A stretch of 64,000 bases of DNA from Akkermansiaceae bacterium. Its GTDB lineage: Bacteria; Verrucomicrobiota; Verrucomicrobiia; Verrucomicrobiales; DEV007. The position numbers and the translations under genes were made by a program. The notes under the pieces were generated by a model, which had not been told where the DNA came from, searched no databases, and saw nothing but the letters and a program-made list of their open reading frames with translations. Shown here one piece after another: positions 17,409-26,359 of the stretch; the stretch's first letter is position 1; every line of letters starts with the position of its first letter. The stretch covers positions 124,001-188,000 of the forward strand of contig JACKQE010000001.1 in the NCBI GenBank assembly GCA_024233005.1. Reading direction: 5' to 3'.

Positions 17409-18959
17409 TCAGCGAATTTCATAGATCTCCGTCCCGGACTGGATGATGTTGATCTGGCCGGGCATCACGTGGAAAACCCGGCGTCCCCGGGTATCCAGGT
17501 CCAGAAAAAAGTCGGTTTCCAATCCCTTGCCTCGGAGCGATTTGACACGGTCAACACTCCGGAAAAGCAGGTGGGTGACCCCGGCAGCCTTGAGGGAATC
17601 ATAGGTCAGTCCACGGGTGTCAATTTGGACCGTCTGGACAGGGAGAGGAACGGCCTCGGGGTCCTCCACCCGGCCCTGACCCGGCAAGGAAAGGCGTCCG
17701 AGCTGGGACAACACCGCTGGTTTGTTGGAGAGATTCTCCCGGATCCATGCCCAAGCGTCCACCACACTGGGATCCCGGAAATGACGAAGGTTGTTTGATG
17801 TTCGATCAATGGCCTGGGCCGTCGCGGTGGCCACGTAAATGGCCAACGCACCGGCCACGGTGATCCGGACGGAAGAATAAGGGATCCTACTCCAGTGAGC
17901 CACTGCTGCGCCTATCCCGGCTCCCGCGAAATACAGCACCGCAAAGGCCGCCGGGACAAAATAGCGCTGTGAAGGAATGGGAGTCAGACCCAAAGAAAAC
18001 ACGTAAGCCGCAAAAAGGAACAGCGCCGTCCGCAACGCGGGGCCCAATTTCCCCCATCCGGCAAGAATCAGACCAACCAGTGTCGCTGGGAGAATCAGTG
18101 ATCCCGGTTCATGGGTCATCAGATCCAGGAACCAAAAGCGGTACGAAGCGAGAAGATTGCCAGTTTCACTTCGTCCCGCGTCCAGCCGGGTGATCTCGCT
18201 GGCAAAGGAACCGGACGCGGTCGTCAAGGCGCCGAAGAGCTGATAATTGACAGCGGAAAAGGTGAGCACCCCGGCCAGAAGAGTCCAGCCGAAGCCCCGG
18301 AAAAGTGGCCGCGTGTCCCTGAAGGCCAGCAGCCCCACCCAGTGACCGGCCAGCATGAGAGCCCCGGCCCATTTGGCGGAGACCAGCAGAGCGGCGGCCA
18401 CACCCAGGAGAACAAATCGCCATCGGGAAGGGTGGCGCATCAGCCAAGCCGCGGCCAATAAATAACTGCCCACTCCGAAAACCAGACTGGCATCTTCCTT
18501 GAGAAAATGCCCCACCCAGACCAAAGTTTGATTCAGCACCAGAAATAAGGCGGCAAAAACGGCCTGCCAATGCTGTCCCGACATGAGCATTGCCAGGGCA
18601 CTGAAGAAAATGCCCAGAGTCACGAACAACGCGGATACTTGACGGCCCAATCTGGCACAATCTCCGGGGGAAAAGCGCTTGGCGAGCCAGAATCGGCTCT
18701 CAAAGCGCTTCGGCATCACCATTGCTTTGATCCGAGCGGCCAAAGCTACGGAATTCAGCATCAACAGAGGATGGTGCAGATTGCGCGAGTTCTCCAGAAT
18801 CTGCTCGATTTTTCCGGGCTCATCGGGGTGCTGCAGGTAATGGAAATCATTGTTCCACAAACCGAGCGGCAGGTAACCCAAACTGATGATGGCGACCAGG
18901 GCATAAAAAAACCATGGCGTTGGTTTCGTGCCAATTGGCATTGGTTTCGAGGGCTCCAC
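17409..18959 (-). CDS. GT39/ArnT-like membrane glycosyltransferase
   Basis: 516 aa from a GTG at 18959; an in-frame ATG at 18941 with GGAG upstream is an equally reasonable start. There are about ten hydrophobic segments, an early loop with acidic residues (NNDFHYLQHPDEPGKIEQ), and a soluble C-terminal domain of about 120 residues. This layout is that of GT-C glycosyltransferases that use polyprenyl-phosphate sugars. The acceptor is unknown. Divergent from the Fe-S locus. Confidence 0.78.
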   Translation of the reverse strand: MEPSKPMPIGTKPTPWFFYALVAIISLGYLPLGLWNNDFHYLQHPDEPGKIEQILENSRNLHHPLLMLNSVALAARIKAMVMPKRFESRFWLAKRFSPGDCARLGRQVSALFVTLGIFFSALAMLMSGQHWQAVFAALFLVLNQTLVWVGHFLKEDASLVFGVGSYLLAAAWLMRHPSRWRFVLLGVAAALLVSAKWAGALMLAGHWVGLLAFRDTRPLFRGFGWTLLAGVLTFSAVNYQLFGALTTASGSFASEITRLDAGRSETGNLLASYRFWFLDLMTHEPGSLILPATLVGLILAGWGKLGPALRTALFLFAAYVFSLGLTPIPSQRYFVPAAFAVLYFAGAGIGAAVAHWSRIPYSSVRITVAGALAIYVATATAQAIDRTSNNLRHFRDPSVVDAWAWIRENLSNKPAVLSQLGRLSLPGQGRVEDPEAVPLPVQTVQIDTRGLTYDSLKAAGVTHLLFRSVDRVKSLRGKGLETDFFLDLDTRGRRVFHVMPGQINIIQSGTEIYEIR

Positions 18960-19131
18960 AAGATTATTCCCCAGTTTCTACAATAACAGGAAGATCACCA
19001 GATTGCCGATTTCCTGAAAAACGCAACCGCACTTCTTGGACTGGCACTCCAGCAGAAACCACACCGGTCCTCCCGGGAGCCATTCGAATGACGGGACTTG
19101 CAACCTGAGAAGCCCGGGGGATATTGAACTC

Positions 19132-19812
19132 ATGGCCACCACGCTGTCCCCATCCACCACTCTCACACCCGACACCCGCATGGGTGACGTCCTCGCCGCC
19201 TTCCCCGGCGCACGCCGCGCGCTTTTCGCCCGCTACCACATTGGGGGCTGCGGCTCCTGCTCATTCAGCCCGGAGGAAACTCTCTCTGAACTTTGCGCCC
19301 GCAATGAAGAACTCCCGGTGGATGAAGTGATCTCCCATATTGAGGAAAGTCACGCGGAAGACATTTCCCTGCTCATCGAACCCATCGCCCTGCATGAGGC
19401 TCTCGCATCGGAGGACAAGCCGGCGCTGCTCGACATCCGCTCCTTCGAAGAGCATGAAGCAGTCGCCATTCCCGGCTCCCACAAAGCCACTCAGGAACTG
19501 CTTCACGAAATTCTTGGAACCTGGGACAAAACGAAAGCCATCGTGGTTTATGACCATACCGGGGAACGCGGCCTCGACGCCGTCGCCTACCTCTCCGGCC
19601 ATGGTTTTGACAATGTAAAAGCTCTCCGCGGCGGCATTGATGCCTACAGTCAGGAAGCGGACAGCACGGTGTCGCGCTACCGCATCGAATTCGAAGGCGG
19701 TTGCTGTGGCGGCGGCTCCTGCGGCGACGACCACGACCATGAACACGATCATGAGCACGAAGCCCACGACCACGGCCAGGGCGGATGCTGCGGTGGGGGA
19801 CATTGCCATTAA
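19132..19812 (+). CDS. DUF1858 plus rhodanese-like protein with Cys/His-rich tail
   Basis: 226 aa. Residues about 10-72 form a DUF1858 domain (fold shared with ScdA/RIC N-termini), with a CxxC pair at C40 and C43. Residues about 80-175 are a rhodanese domain, but the catalytic Cys is replaced by Asp: VVYDHTGER with D141 where the family has C. The tail (189-226) contains GGCCGGGSCG, a run of Asp-His-Glu residues and GGCCGGGHCH, which looks like a metal-binding segment. It lies 13 bases upstream of an IscU/NifU-like gene, then sufT, so a role in Fe-S or metal handling is likely. A persulfide-transfer role is doubtful without the Cys. Confidence 0.84.
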   Translation: MATTLSPSTTLTPDTRMGDVLAAFPGARRALFARYHIGGCGSCSFSPEETLSELCARNEELPVDEVISHIEESHAEDISLLIEPIALHEALASEDKPALLDIRSFEEHEAVAIPGSHKATQELLHEILGTWDKTKAIVVYDHTGERGLDAVAYLSGHGFDNVKALRGGIDAYSQEADSTVSRYRIEFEGGCCGGGSCGDDHDHEHDHEHEAHDHGQGGCCGGGHCH

Positions 19813-19825
19813 ACCCACCCCCGTC

Positions 19826-20344
19826 ATGCCACCGGAAAATTCCTCCCCATCGACCGAAGACCGGATCCGAGAGGCGATCGCCCGCCCACACAATATGGGA
19901 GAAATGACCGATGCCGATGCCGTTGGCACGGTGGGAAGTCCCGAGTGCGGCGACATGGTGCGGATGTGGCTGAAATTCCGCGAGAAAGACGGACAGAAAG
20001 TCATCGACCGGGCCTCCTTCCAGAGTTTCGGCTGTCAGACGGCCATTGCCGTAGCCAGCGTGGCCACGGAACTGCTCGCCGGCAAGACGCTGGATGAGGC
20101 CATGGCCATGGATGCGACGGCGTTGTCCCGGCCTCTCGGACCGTTGCCCCCGATGAAAATCCACTGCGGACAAATGGTCGAAGGGGCTCTGCGCGAAGCG
20201 CTGGAAGCAGAAAAAGGAACCCCCGTAGCCGCTCCCTCCGCACCAGGGAATGCAGGAGACACCCTCATTGGTAGCTTCGCCGCCGCTCAAACTCCTTTGA
20301 AGCAAGGTGGACGCATCCGCGTCGTCAAACACGAAAACAGCTGA
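19826..20344 (+). CDS. IscU/NifU-N-like Fe-S cluster scaffold
   Basis: 172 aa. The start at 19826 follows the previous stop by 13 bases. The three scaffold cysteines are clear (C41 in SPECGD, C70 in SFGCQT, C114 in KIHCGQ), as is the Asp after the first Cys (D43), which promotes cluster release. Length and order fit the IscU/NifU N-terminal scaffold family with an added C-terminal tail of about 40 residues. No NifS/IscS desulfurase is in the window, so sulfur must come from elsewhere. Confidence 0.9.
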   Translation: MPPENSSPSTEDRIREAIARPHNMGEMTDADAVGTVGSPECGDMVRMWLKFREKDGQKVIDRASFQSFGCQTAIAVASVATELLAGKTLDEAMAMDATALSRPLGPLPPMKIHCGQMVEGALREALEAEKGTPVAAPSAPGNAGDTLIGSFAAAQTPLKQGGRIRVVKHENS

Positions 20345-20378
20345 ACGCCCCACCAACGAAAGACCAGAAGCGCGCCCC

Positions 20379-20933
20379 ATGAAAATGAACCAAGAGATCG
20401 AGCTGACCCGGGATGTGGAAGCTGTCCAAATCCCGAGTGGCGACATCATCAATCTGCCGGCCGGGATGCCCGTGATGATCACCCAGGCCCTCGGAGGCAC
20501 TTACACGGTCGCCACGAGGGCGGGACTGGCCCGCATCAGTGAGCAGAATGCGGATGCTCTGGGCATCGACCTCGCTGCCGAGAAAGACAAAGGCCGGGAA
20601 GCGGCCCAGGCGCTCGCCGAAGGCGATCTGGAAGCGGCAGTGTGGGCCCAGTTGAAAATGGTTTACGACCCCGAGATCCCCGTCAACATCGTTGATCTCG
20701 GATTGGTTTATGATTGCCGGGTCATTGACGTCGAGGGCCAAAACCATGTCGATGTGAAAATGACCCTCACCGCCCCGGGGTGCGGCATGGGGCCGACGAT
20801 TGCCGCCGATGCCCAATCAAAAGTCATGTCCCTCGAAGGCGTCAAAAATGCCCGCGTCGACATCGTCTGGGATCCACCGTGGAACCAGAGCATGATCAGC
20901 GAGGAAGGCCGGATGAAACTGGGGATGATCTGA
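20379..20933 (+). CDS. sufT: SufT-type Fe-S assembly factor (DUF59/MIP18)
   Basis: 184 aa. An N-terminal domain of about 80 residues is followed by a DUF59 domain (WAQLKMVYDPEIPVNIVDLG at about 89-108) with the conserved Cys in APGCGMG (C135). The ending ISEEGRMKLGMI is as in SufT proteins. SufT is a maturation factor for Fe-S proteins and usually sits next to suf genes. Here it closes a three-gene run with the DUF1858-rhodanese protein and the IscU-like scaffold. sufBCDS are not in the window. Convergent with tatC, 79 bases apart. Confidence 0.9.
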   Translation: MKMNQEIELTRDVEAVQIPSGDIINLPAGMPVMITQALGGTYTVATRAGLARISEQNADALGIDLAAEKDKGREAAQALAEGDLEAAVWAQLKMVYDPEIPVNIVDLGLVYDCRVIDVEGQNHVDVKMTLTAPGCGMGPTIAADAQSKVMSLEGVKNARVDIVWDPPWNQSMISEEGRMKLGMI

Positions 20934-21012
20934 TTTCGGGTTCTTTGATCCCGTTGTGGGAAACTGCGGCCTCGTCACCGGGTTCCCGGCGGTCTTCTGC
21001 CCCAAGGAATCC

Positions 21013-22692
21013 CTAGTCCAGCATGAGTCGTTCGTAGAGCGGATTCAAAATTTCGTCCGTCATGCCGGGGACCGCCGCGACCTCGTCGAAAGTTCCGAAA
21101 GGCCGGTGATTGAGCAGGGCGTGAGCCAATTCCTCGTCGATGCCCGGCAGGGTCATCAACTCGTCAAAGCCCACCATGTTCAAGTTGAGCACCGGGCCGG
21201 ATGGGGTGCACACTTCGGAATCAAAGAACGGGTCTTTCGCTACCGGTTCCGCCACGGACTCGTCCGTGCCGGGAGTCTTCTCAGCGTGATCGCTCTCCAG
21301 TTCACCCGCCACATCCCCTTCGCTGAGACTTTGCTCCGGGTCGTGATCGCTTTCCCCATGGATCTGGTGATCCGGATGATCATGATACGGATCATGATAG
21401 GGATCATCGTGCCAGCCTTCATCATGGTTCGGATCGTGGGCCACGTGTGACGAGTCCTCCAAGTAGAGGTGCTCGTGCTCCTTTTCATACTGTTCAATCT
21501 CCCGGCGGTGGATCTCTGCCTTCTCCTCCTCGCTCAAGTCCTCTGGAGCGCGTGAGTAGAGGTATTCCATGCGCTTCCGGTAGGCTTCTTCCTCCTCTTG
21601 CTGGGCTTTTTTCTTGCCTTTCTCGATCACCCAGGCCACCCAGATGCAGATCTCGTAAAGTAACACCAGCGGCCCGGCCATGAGGAGCAGAGAAAGAGCG
21701 TCGACACCGGGAGTGAGCACGGCCGATATGACAAAAATAGCCACCCAGGCATAACTCCGAGTGTCGCGCATGACCGCGCAGGTCAACAAGCCCAACTGGG
21801 CAAGGATGGTCACGACAATGGGCAGCTGAAAGGCGAGGCCGAACATGAGGCTGGTCTGCGTCACGAAACTGACGTAGTCACCAATCCGGTAACTGACCAT
21901 GTCGATGGGTTTGTTCGAAACGATGAGTTGCTGCTTCTCCGGATCAAAGGCCAATTGCAGGTCGGAATTCGCCGGGACCACAAAGATTTCCTGCATGGCC
22001 CGCGCGACCTGTTTCTTAAAATCCGGATCGAGAGGGGGCAACGCCGGCGCGTTGGCCGCGTCCTCCCCTTGGGCCACCGCTCCAGTGCCTTTCTCCTTGG
22101 CACCGGTGATCAATGTCTCGGCCGATATGGTTTTTGACATGTCCTGACTGTGGGCCTGGATGATGGGAGATCGCTCGATCTGGAATTCAAAAAAGACCTT
22201 TAGTGCCAAGGGCACCGCCAAGAAGAAGGCGAAGGACGAACCGACGAGAAACAGAAGGAACCCCGCCCCCACTCCGGGAATGAGATATCGTTTTTCGGCC
22301 TGCTTTAATCCCGGCAGAATGAACTCGCCAAGGAAGTACACCAGCAGTGGAAAGGAAACGATCAGGGCGGCAAAAAAGGATACTTTGATCGAAAGGATCA
22401 GGATCTCCTGCGGACTGAGGGTGATGAAATTGACATGCCCGGAGAGGTTGGCAAGCTTCAGGGGAAGGAGGGAGAAAGAGAAAATTTCCTTGTTGAAGGA
22501 GAAGCTGGCAATGGTGGCAATGATGACGATGGCCCCGATTTTGGCGATGGTCTTGCGGAGATCTTCCAAGTGATCAAGGAAGGGCTTCTCATATGGATCG
22601 AAGCCTTCATCCGCGCCAGGTTTTGACTTGGCGCGGTAGTGCCCTGCCTTCTCGCGGATACGGAACAGGTTTTCGAAAATGCTTTTGATCAT
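21013..22692 (-). CDS. tatC: TatC translocase subunit with HhH C-terminal extension
   Basis: 559 aa, about twice the usual TatC length. Residues about 34-360 are the TatC core: HLEDLRKT before TM1, ISPQE-like SPQEIL before TM2, and FGLAFQLPIVV in TM4, where most family members have Glu rather than Gln. The second periplasmic loop is enlarged (about 170-270). The cytoplasmic tail carries a charged helix (360-410), a His/Asp/Pro/Tyr-rich stretch (about 416-452) and a C-terminal ComEA-like helix-hairpin-helix domain (LNLNMVGFDELMTLPGID at about 502-519, then FGTFDEVAAVPGM). TatC receives folded twin-arginine proteins, such as those at 9-1376 and 43610-44995. tatA/B are not in the window. Confidence 0.92.
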   Translation of the reverse strand: MIKSIFENLFRIREKAGHYRAKSKPGADEGFDPYEKPFLDHLEDLRKTIAKIGAIVIIATIASFSFNKEIFSFSLLPLKLANLSGHVNFITLSPQEILILSIKVSFFAALIVSFPLLVYFLGEFILPGLKQAEKRYLIPGVGAGFLLFLVGSSFAFFLAVPLALKVFFEFQIERSPIIQAHSQDMSKTISAETLITGAKEKGTGAVAQGEDAANAPALPPLDPDFKKQVARAMQEIFVVPANSDLQLAFDPEKQQLIVSNKPIDMVSYRIGDYVSFVTQTSLMFGLAFQLPIVVTILAQLGLLTCAVMRDTRSYAWVAIFVISAVLTPGVDALSLLLMAGPLVLLYEICIWVAWVIEKGKKKAQQEEEEAYRKRMEYLYSRAPEDLSEEEKAEIHRREIEQYEKEHEHLYLEDSSHVAHDPNHDEGWHDDPYHDPYHDHPDHQIHGESDHDPEQSLSEGDVAGELESDHAEKTPGTDESVAEPVAKDPFFDSEVCTPSGPVLNLNMVGFDELMTLPGIDEELAHALLNHRPFGTFDEVAAVPGMTDEILNPLYERLMLD

Positions 22693-22710
22693 GAATGTGT
22701 TCTTCGAAGG

Positions 22711-22719
22711 ACTATAACA
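22711..22719 (-). promoter_or_regulatory. Possible extended -10 promoter for tatC
   Basis: Read on the minus strand the bases are TGTTATAGT, an extended -10 match, 18 bases upstream of the tatC ATG. The -35 region is poor. If real, the leader would be very short. The gap to the Nudix stop upstream is about 115 bases. Confidence 0.3.
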
Positions 22720-22808
22720 TCTGGGGCTACTTTCGTGGCAGGAGCGGTGGGACGGATGTACGCATTCTGATGTCCTTGCATGAAAATAATCTCCGGAGGG
22801 GGGGGAAT

Positions 22809-23468
22809 TTAGCCGATCCAGCCCAGAGCGCAAAGACGCGCATACAGGGCCAAGGTGTGGGCATCACAAATGCGGTTGGCGGCGATTTCAGCGCGGATTT
22901 CCTCCCCGTGGAAAGCCCGGCACTCTAAAATGTTTTCATCCCCATCGGGGAGCGCCCCTCCGGGATGGGGTATCACGCCGTCGGCAAGGAAAAGATAAAC
23001 ATGTTCGTCGCTGAATCCTGGCGAGGTGAAGACAAAGCCCAGAGGCTTGAGTTGGCCCTCTGGTCCGAGCATGTGTCCGGTTTCCTCCCGCATTTCCCGC
23101 AGCGCCGCAGAGGCGATGACGCCGGCATCCTCACGGTTGGCGTGGTCGTCGATCAGGCCGGCGGGGAATTCCCACGGGGTCCTTTCAACAGGGTACCGCT
23201 CCTGACGGACCAACAGCATTCGTCCGTCCGCCAGCCGAGGCGCCACCGTAACAGCGGAATGGCGGCGGGCCACCACCCAATGGGCGGGAGTCTCGCGGCA
23301 GGGCGTGCTGTAGGTGATTTCCTCCACCCGGATGTAGGGATGGTCGAAGATCACCCGGGGTTCTGATCTGGTCCAATCACGGCTCTCGGGATCTCTCCCG
23401 GGGAGGAAGCGGTCAAACAAGGGGACCTCCACACCACAGGGAGACAATGCCTGAAACGGGGAACTCAT
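22809..23468 (-). CDS. Nudix hydrolase, ADP-ribose pyrophosphatase-like
   Basis: 219 aa. The start at 23468 overlaps the argH stop by four bases (ATGA on the minus strand), which decides it. The core has VVARRHSAVTVAPR, WEFPAGLID and REMREETG (124-131), but the loop in the Nudix box is about six residues longer than standard, and the Glu eight positions before REMREE is Gly. A pyrophosphatase acting on ADP-ribose or a similar nucleoside diphosphate is the best guess. Coupled translation with argH suggests co-regulation. Confidence 0.83.
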   Translation of the reverse strand: MSSPFQALSPCGVEVPLFDRFLPGRDPESRDWTRSEPRVIFDHPYIRVEEITYSTPCRETPAHWVVARRHSAVTVAPRLADGRMLLVRQERYPVERTPWEFPAGLIDDHANREDAGVIASAALREMREETGHMLGPEGQLKPLGFVFTSPGFSDEHVYLFLADGVIPHPGGALPDGDENILECRAFHGEEIRAEIAANRICDAHTLALYARLCALGWIG

Positions 23469-24844
23469 GGGGCTGGGGCGGGTCGCAAGGTTTCGTCCCA
23501 CCGTTCGATCTCCGCACGAACATTCTCCGGCGAGGGGGCTCCGATGCCGCTGCGGGCCCGCAGGGCAGTGTCCACATCAAGCAGGTCATGGACGGAATCT
23601 CCAAACGCCGAGGAAAACTCCCGGTAGGTCTCCAAAGGAATGTCTTGGAAGGAGACTCCGGTTTTCAGCGAGTGGGCCGTGAGTCGTCCGATGACCTCAT
23701 GTGCCTGTCGGAAAGGCACTCCCTGAAGCACCAAATGGTCGGCCAAGTCCGTTGCCAAAAGGAAGGGATCGCCCGTCGCGGCCCGGGTCCGGTCCTCCCG
23801 GACTTTCATGGCCCCAATCATTTCCGCATTGATCCGGAGGCACATCTTGATGGTGTCGATGCTGTCGAAAAGCGGTTCTTTGTCCTCCTGGAGATCGCGG
23901 TTGTAGGTCATCGGCAACCCTTTGAGCGTCGTCAGGAGTGACATCAGATTGCCGTAAAGCCGCCCCGTTTTTCCGCGGGTCAGTTCCGCAATGTCCGGAT
24001 TTTTCTTCTGGGGCATCAGGCTGGAACCCGTGGTATGGGCGTCGCTCAACTCAACAAAACCGAATTCCGCGGAAACCCAGAGAACGATGTCCTCGCTCAG
24101 CCGGGATAAGTGGGTGCCCACCAGAGCGAGCGTGAATAGCGTCTCCGCGATGAAATCGCGGTCGCTCACCGCATCCATGCTGTTCCGAGTGACTCGGGGA
24201 AATCCAAGCAGGCGGGCGACGAGCTCGCGGTCCAAGACAATGGTGGAACCTGCCAACGCTCCCGAGCCGAGCGGCATCACATTGATCCGCTCCCGGGCAT
24301 CCCCCAGCCGTCCCCGGTCCCGTTCCAGCATTTCGACGTAAGCGAGCAGGTGGTGGGCAAAGAGCACCGGCTGGCCCCGCTGGAGGTGCGTGTAGCCGGG
24401 AATGACGGCCCCTTCGTGGCGTTTCGCGCACTCCACCAGAGCCCACTGCAGCTCTTTGACCAGTTCCATGATCACCGTCACCTCGTGCCGGCAGAACAGG
24501 CGCACATCCAAGGCCACCTGGTCATTGCGGCTCCGGGCGGTATGCAGTCGCGCGCCGGCGGCGCCAATTTTTTGAGTCAGGGCCGACTCGATGTTCATGT
24601 GGATGTCCTCGAGATCCTCCCGAAACTCAAAAGTGCCGGATTCAATCTCCTGCTGGATCTCACGCAACCCGCGGCCAATCTCGGCGTGTTCCTCAGCGGG
24701 CAGAATGCCAGCCGCGAGCAACGCTTCGGCATGGGCCAGCGAACCCTGGATATCATAAGAATAGAGTCTCCAATCAAAGGAGACAGATTCACTGAAGCGT
24801 TGCAGGAGTCCGGAGGTTTCAGTATCGAAGCGGCCTTTCCACAT
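23465..24844 (-). CDS. argH: Argininosuccinate lyase
   Basis: 459 aa, the standard length. The fumarase/lyase signature GSSLMPQKKNPD is intact, with the upstream TARSRNDQVALD and GYTHLQRGQPV blocks. It catalyses the last step of arginine synthesis, releasing arginine and fumarate. It is 35 bases downstream of a Fur-family gene on the same strand and overlaps the Nudix gene by four bases. No other arg gene is nearby. Confidence 0.97.
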   Translation of the reverse strand: MWKGRFDTETSGLLQRFSESVSFDWRLYSYDIQGSLAHAEALLAAGILPAEEHAEIGRGLREIQQEIESGTFEFREDLEDIHMNIESALTQKIGAAGARLHTARSRNDQVALDVRLFCRHEVTVIMELVKELQWALVECAKRHEGAVIPGYTHLQRGQPVLFAHHLLAYVEMLERDRGRLGDARERINVMPLGSGALAGSTIVLDRELVARLLGFPRVTRNSMDAVSDRDFIAETLFTLALVGTHLSRLSEDIVLWVSAEFGFVELSDAHTTGSSLMPQKKNPDIAELTRGKTGRLYGNLMSLLTTLKGLPMTYNRDLQEDKEPLFDSIDTIKMCLRINAEMIGAMKVREDRTRAATGDPFLLATDLADHLVLQGVPFRQAHEVIGRLTAHSLKTGVSFQDIPLETYREFSSAFGDSVHDLLDVDTALRARSGIGAPSPENVRAEIERWDETLRPAPAP

Positions 24845-24879
24845 GGAGAATGATTGGGAAAAAGAGAAAGTCGGGCGGT

Positions 24880-25392
24880 TCAGATTTCGCCGGCCACAGC
24901 GGCGGCCTTGGTGTGCTTGCCGAGGCGCATCTCCAAAAGGTGGGGACAGACTCCGGTCTGGCGGAGTTGGTCACAGCAGGCCTCAATGCGCATGCTCTTC
25001 TTGGAAGGACGGAAACCCAAGCGGTGAGTGATGCAATCCACCAGCAATTCGATATGCTGGTCCTGGAATTCGATAACCTTCCCACAGTCAACACAGATCA
25101 GATGGTTGTGGTCCGGATGGTCGACGAAATTCGGATCATAGTATTTCTGGTCCCGCCCAAGGTCGATTTCTCGCAGCAGTCCGCTTTCCACCAAGAGAGA
25201 AAGGGTGCGGTAGACCGTGGCCCGTGAGGTCGATGGGTCGAGCTTTTTCGACAAATCCCACAACTGTTCAGCGGTGAAGTGCTCCGTGGTATTGAACGCC
25301 GCTGCTAAAATTACATCACGTTGCGACGTCTTCCGGAGCCCCTTGGTCCGGATGAACGCATCGAATTTTTCCTTGATCTGGGGATCCACCAT
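24880..25392 (-). CDS. Fur family metalloregulator
   Basis: 170 aa. The N-terminal winged helix (FNTTEHFTAEQLWDLSKK, then STSRATVYRTLSLLVESGLL) is followed by the metal-binding half: HPDHNHLICVDCGKVIEF with the CxxC zinc pair, and Cys residues toward the C-terminus (EACCDQLRQTGVCPH). It could be Fur, Zur or PerR; the family cannot be split safely by eye. It is divergent from the M23 peptidase gene and leads the run into argH. Confidence 0.92.
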   Translation of the reverse strand: MVDPQIKEKFDAFIRTKGLRKTSQRDVILAAAFNTTEHFTAEQLWDLSKKLDPSTSRATVYRTLSLLVESGLLREIDLGRDQKYYDPNFVDHPDHNHLICVDCGKVIEFQDQHIELLVDCITHRLGFRPSKKSMRIEACCDQLRQTGVCPHLLEMRLGKHTKAAAVAGEI

Positions 25393-25510
25393 GGGGAGCC
25401 CTACTTAGTCACGGTCGGAGGACTTCGTCAACCATCCGTCCCTGTGGCGGAGCAAGGCCGCCAGCAAGGCGCGGGATTGCATCCGGCGCGCCCCGGTTGT
25501 AGCCTTCAGA

Positions 25511-26359
25511 ATGCGGTTTTTTCAATTGCGGCGCAGTGAGCGGGTCCAGGTCCTCGACTGGCGCAGACATTGGCGGGAACTGGTTCGCGGAGTGCTCCCC
25601 ATTTTTGTGGTGGTCGCCAGCCTTCTCTTTCTCGTTGTTTATTTTTGGGGCGGGACGGAGGTTCAAACCTATGTCAGCGCCCTCGTTCCCCATGAGCGCA
25701 TCGGACTCCTTTCCGGGAAGCGCGAGGCTCCGCTCGACCTCGCCTTTGCTCTGCCGTCTCCGATCGAACAAGTCTCCGCCCCTCTCGCTTGGCGATGGGA
25801 CGCCCCCATGGGATCTGAGCAGGGAGCCTTCACCTACAATGCCCAGCCCTTCCTGACGACCCGGCATCTGGGGGATGACTTGAACGGCATCGGAGGGCAG
25901 GACTCGGATCTCGGAGATCCGGCATACGCGGCGGCGGACGGACTGGTGATCTTCGCCGGCTGGGGCAGCCCGGGTTGGGGCAATGTCGTCTCCCTGCTCC
26001 ATCGCCTGCCCAAGGGGGAGCTGATCCAGAGTTTCTACGGCCACTTGAAAGACATTGATGTAGCCGTCGGCACCCAGGTGCGAAGAGGCCAGCAATTGGG
26101 CGCTGTTGGAAAAGGCGACGGCCGTTACCTGGCCCACTTGCATTTCGAAATCCGCCGCCTTCACAGTCCGACCCCGGGCCCCGGATATGGGGACTCCGCC
26201 CAGGGTCGGGTTTCCGGCGAAACATTCATCCGGGAACACCGCCACGCTCCGGATGACTGGCTGAATGCACCCCCGCAGAGCGAAAATGAGATCCACTTGA
26301 AACCAGAAGGAGTTGAACTGGAGGAACTGGAAACCCCTTCCATCCTACCCCAGAAATAA
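25511..26359 (+). CDS. M23 family metallopeptidase, membrane-anchored
   Basis: 282 aa with one N-terminal transmembrane segment (about residues 28-47). The LytM core has the H...D pair in TTRHLGDDLNG and the HLHFEIRR motif, with the GWGNVVSLLH and YGHLKDIDVAVG strands between them. It should cut peptidoglycan cross-links or act as an amidase activator in the periplasm. A hairpin without a T-run follows the stop. Upstream fur is divergent. Confidence 0.88.
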   Translation: MRFFQLRRSERVQVLDWRRHWRELVRGVLPIFVVVASLLFLVVYFWGGTEVQTYVSALVPHERIGLLSGKREAPLDLAFALPSPIEQVSAPLAWRWDAPMGSEQGAFTYNAQPFLTTRHLGDDLNGIGGQDSDLGDPAYAAADGLVIFAGWGSPGWGNVVSLLHRLPKGELIQSFYGHLKDIDVAVGTQVRRGQQLGAVGKGDGRYLAHLHFEIRRLHSPTPGPGYGDSAQGRVSGETFIREHRHAPDDWLNAPPQSENEIHLKPEGVELEELETPSILPQK

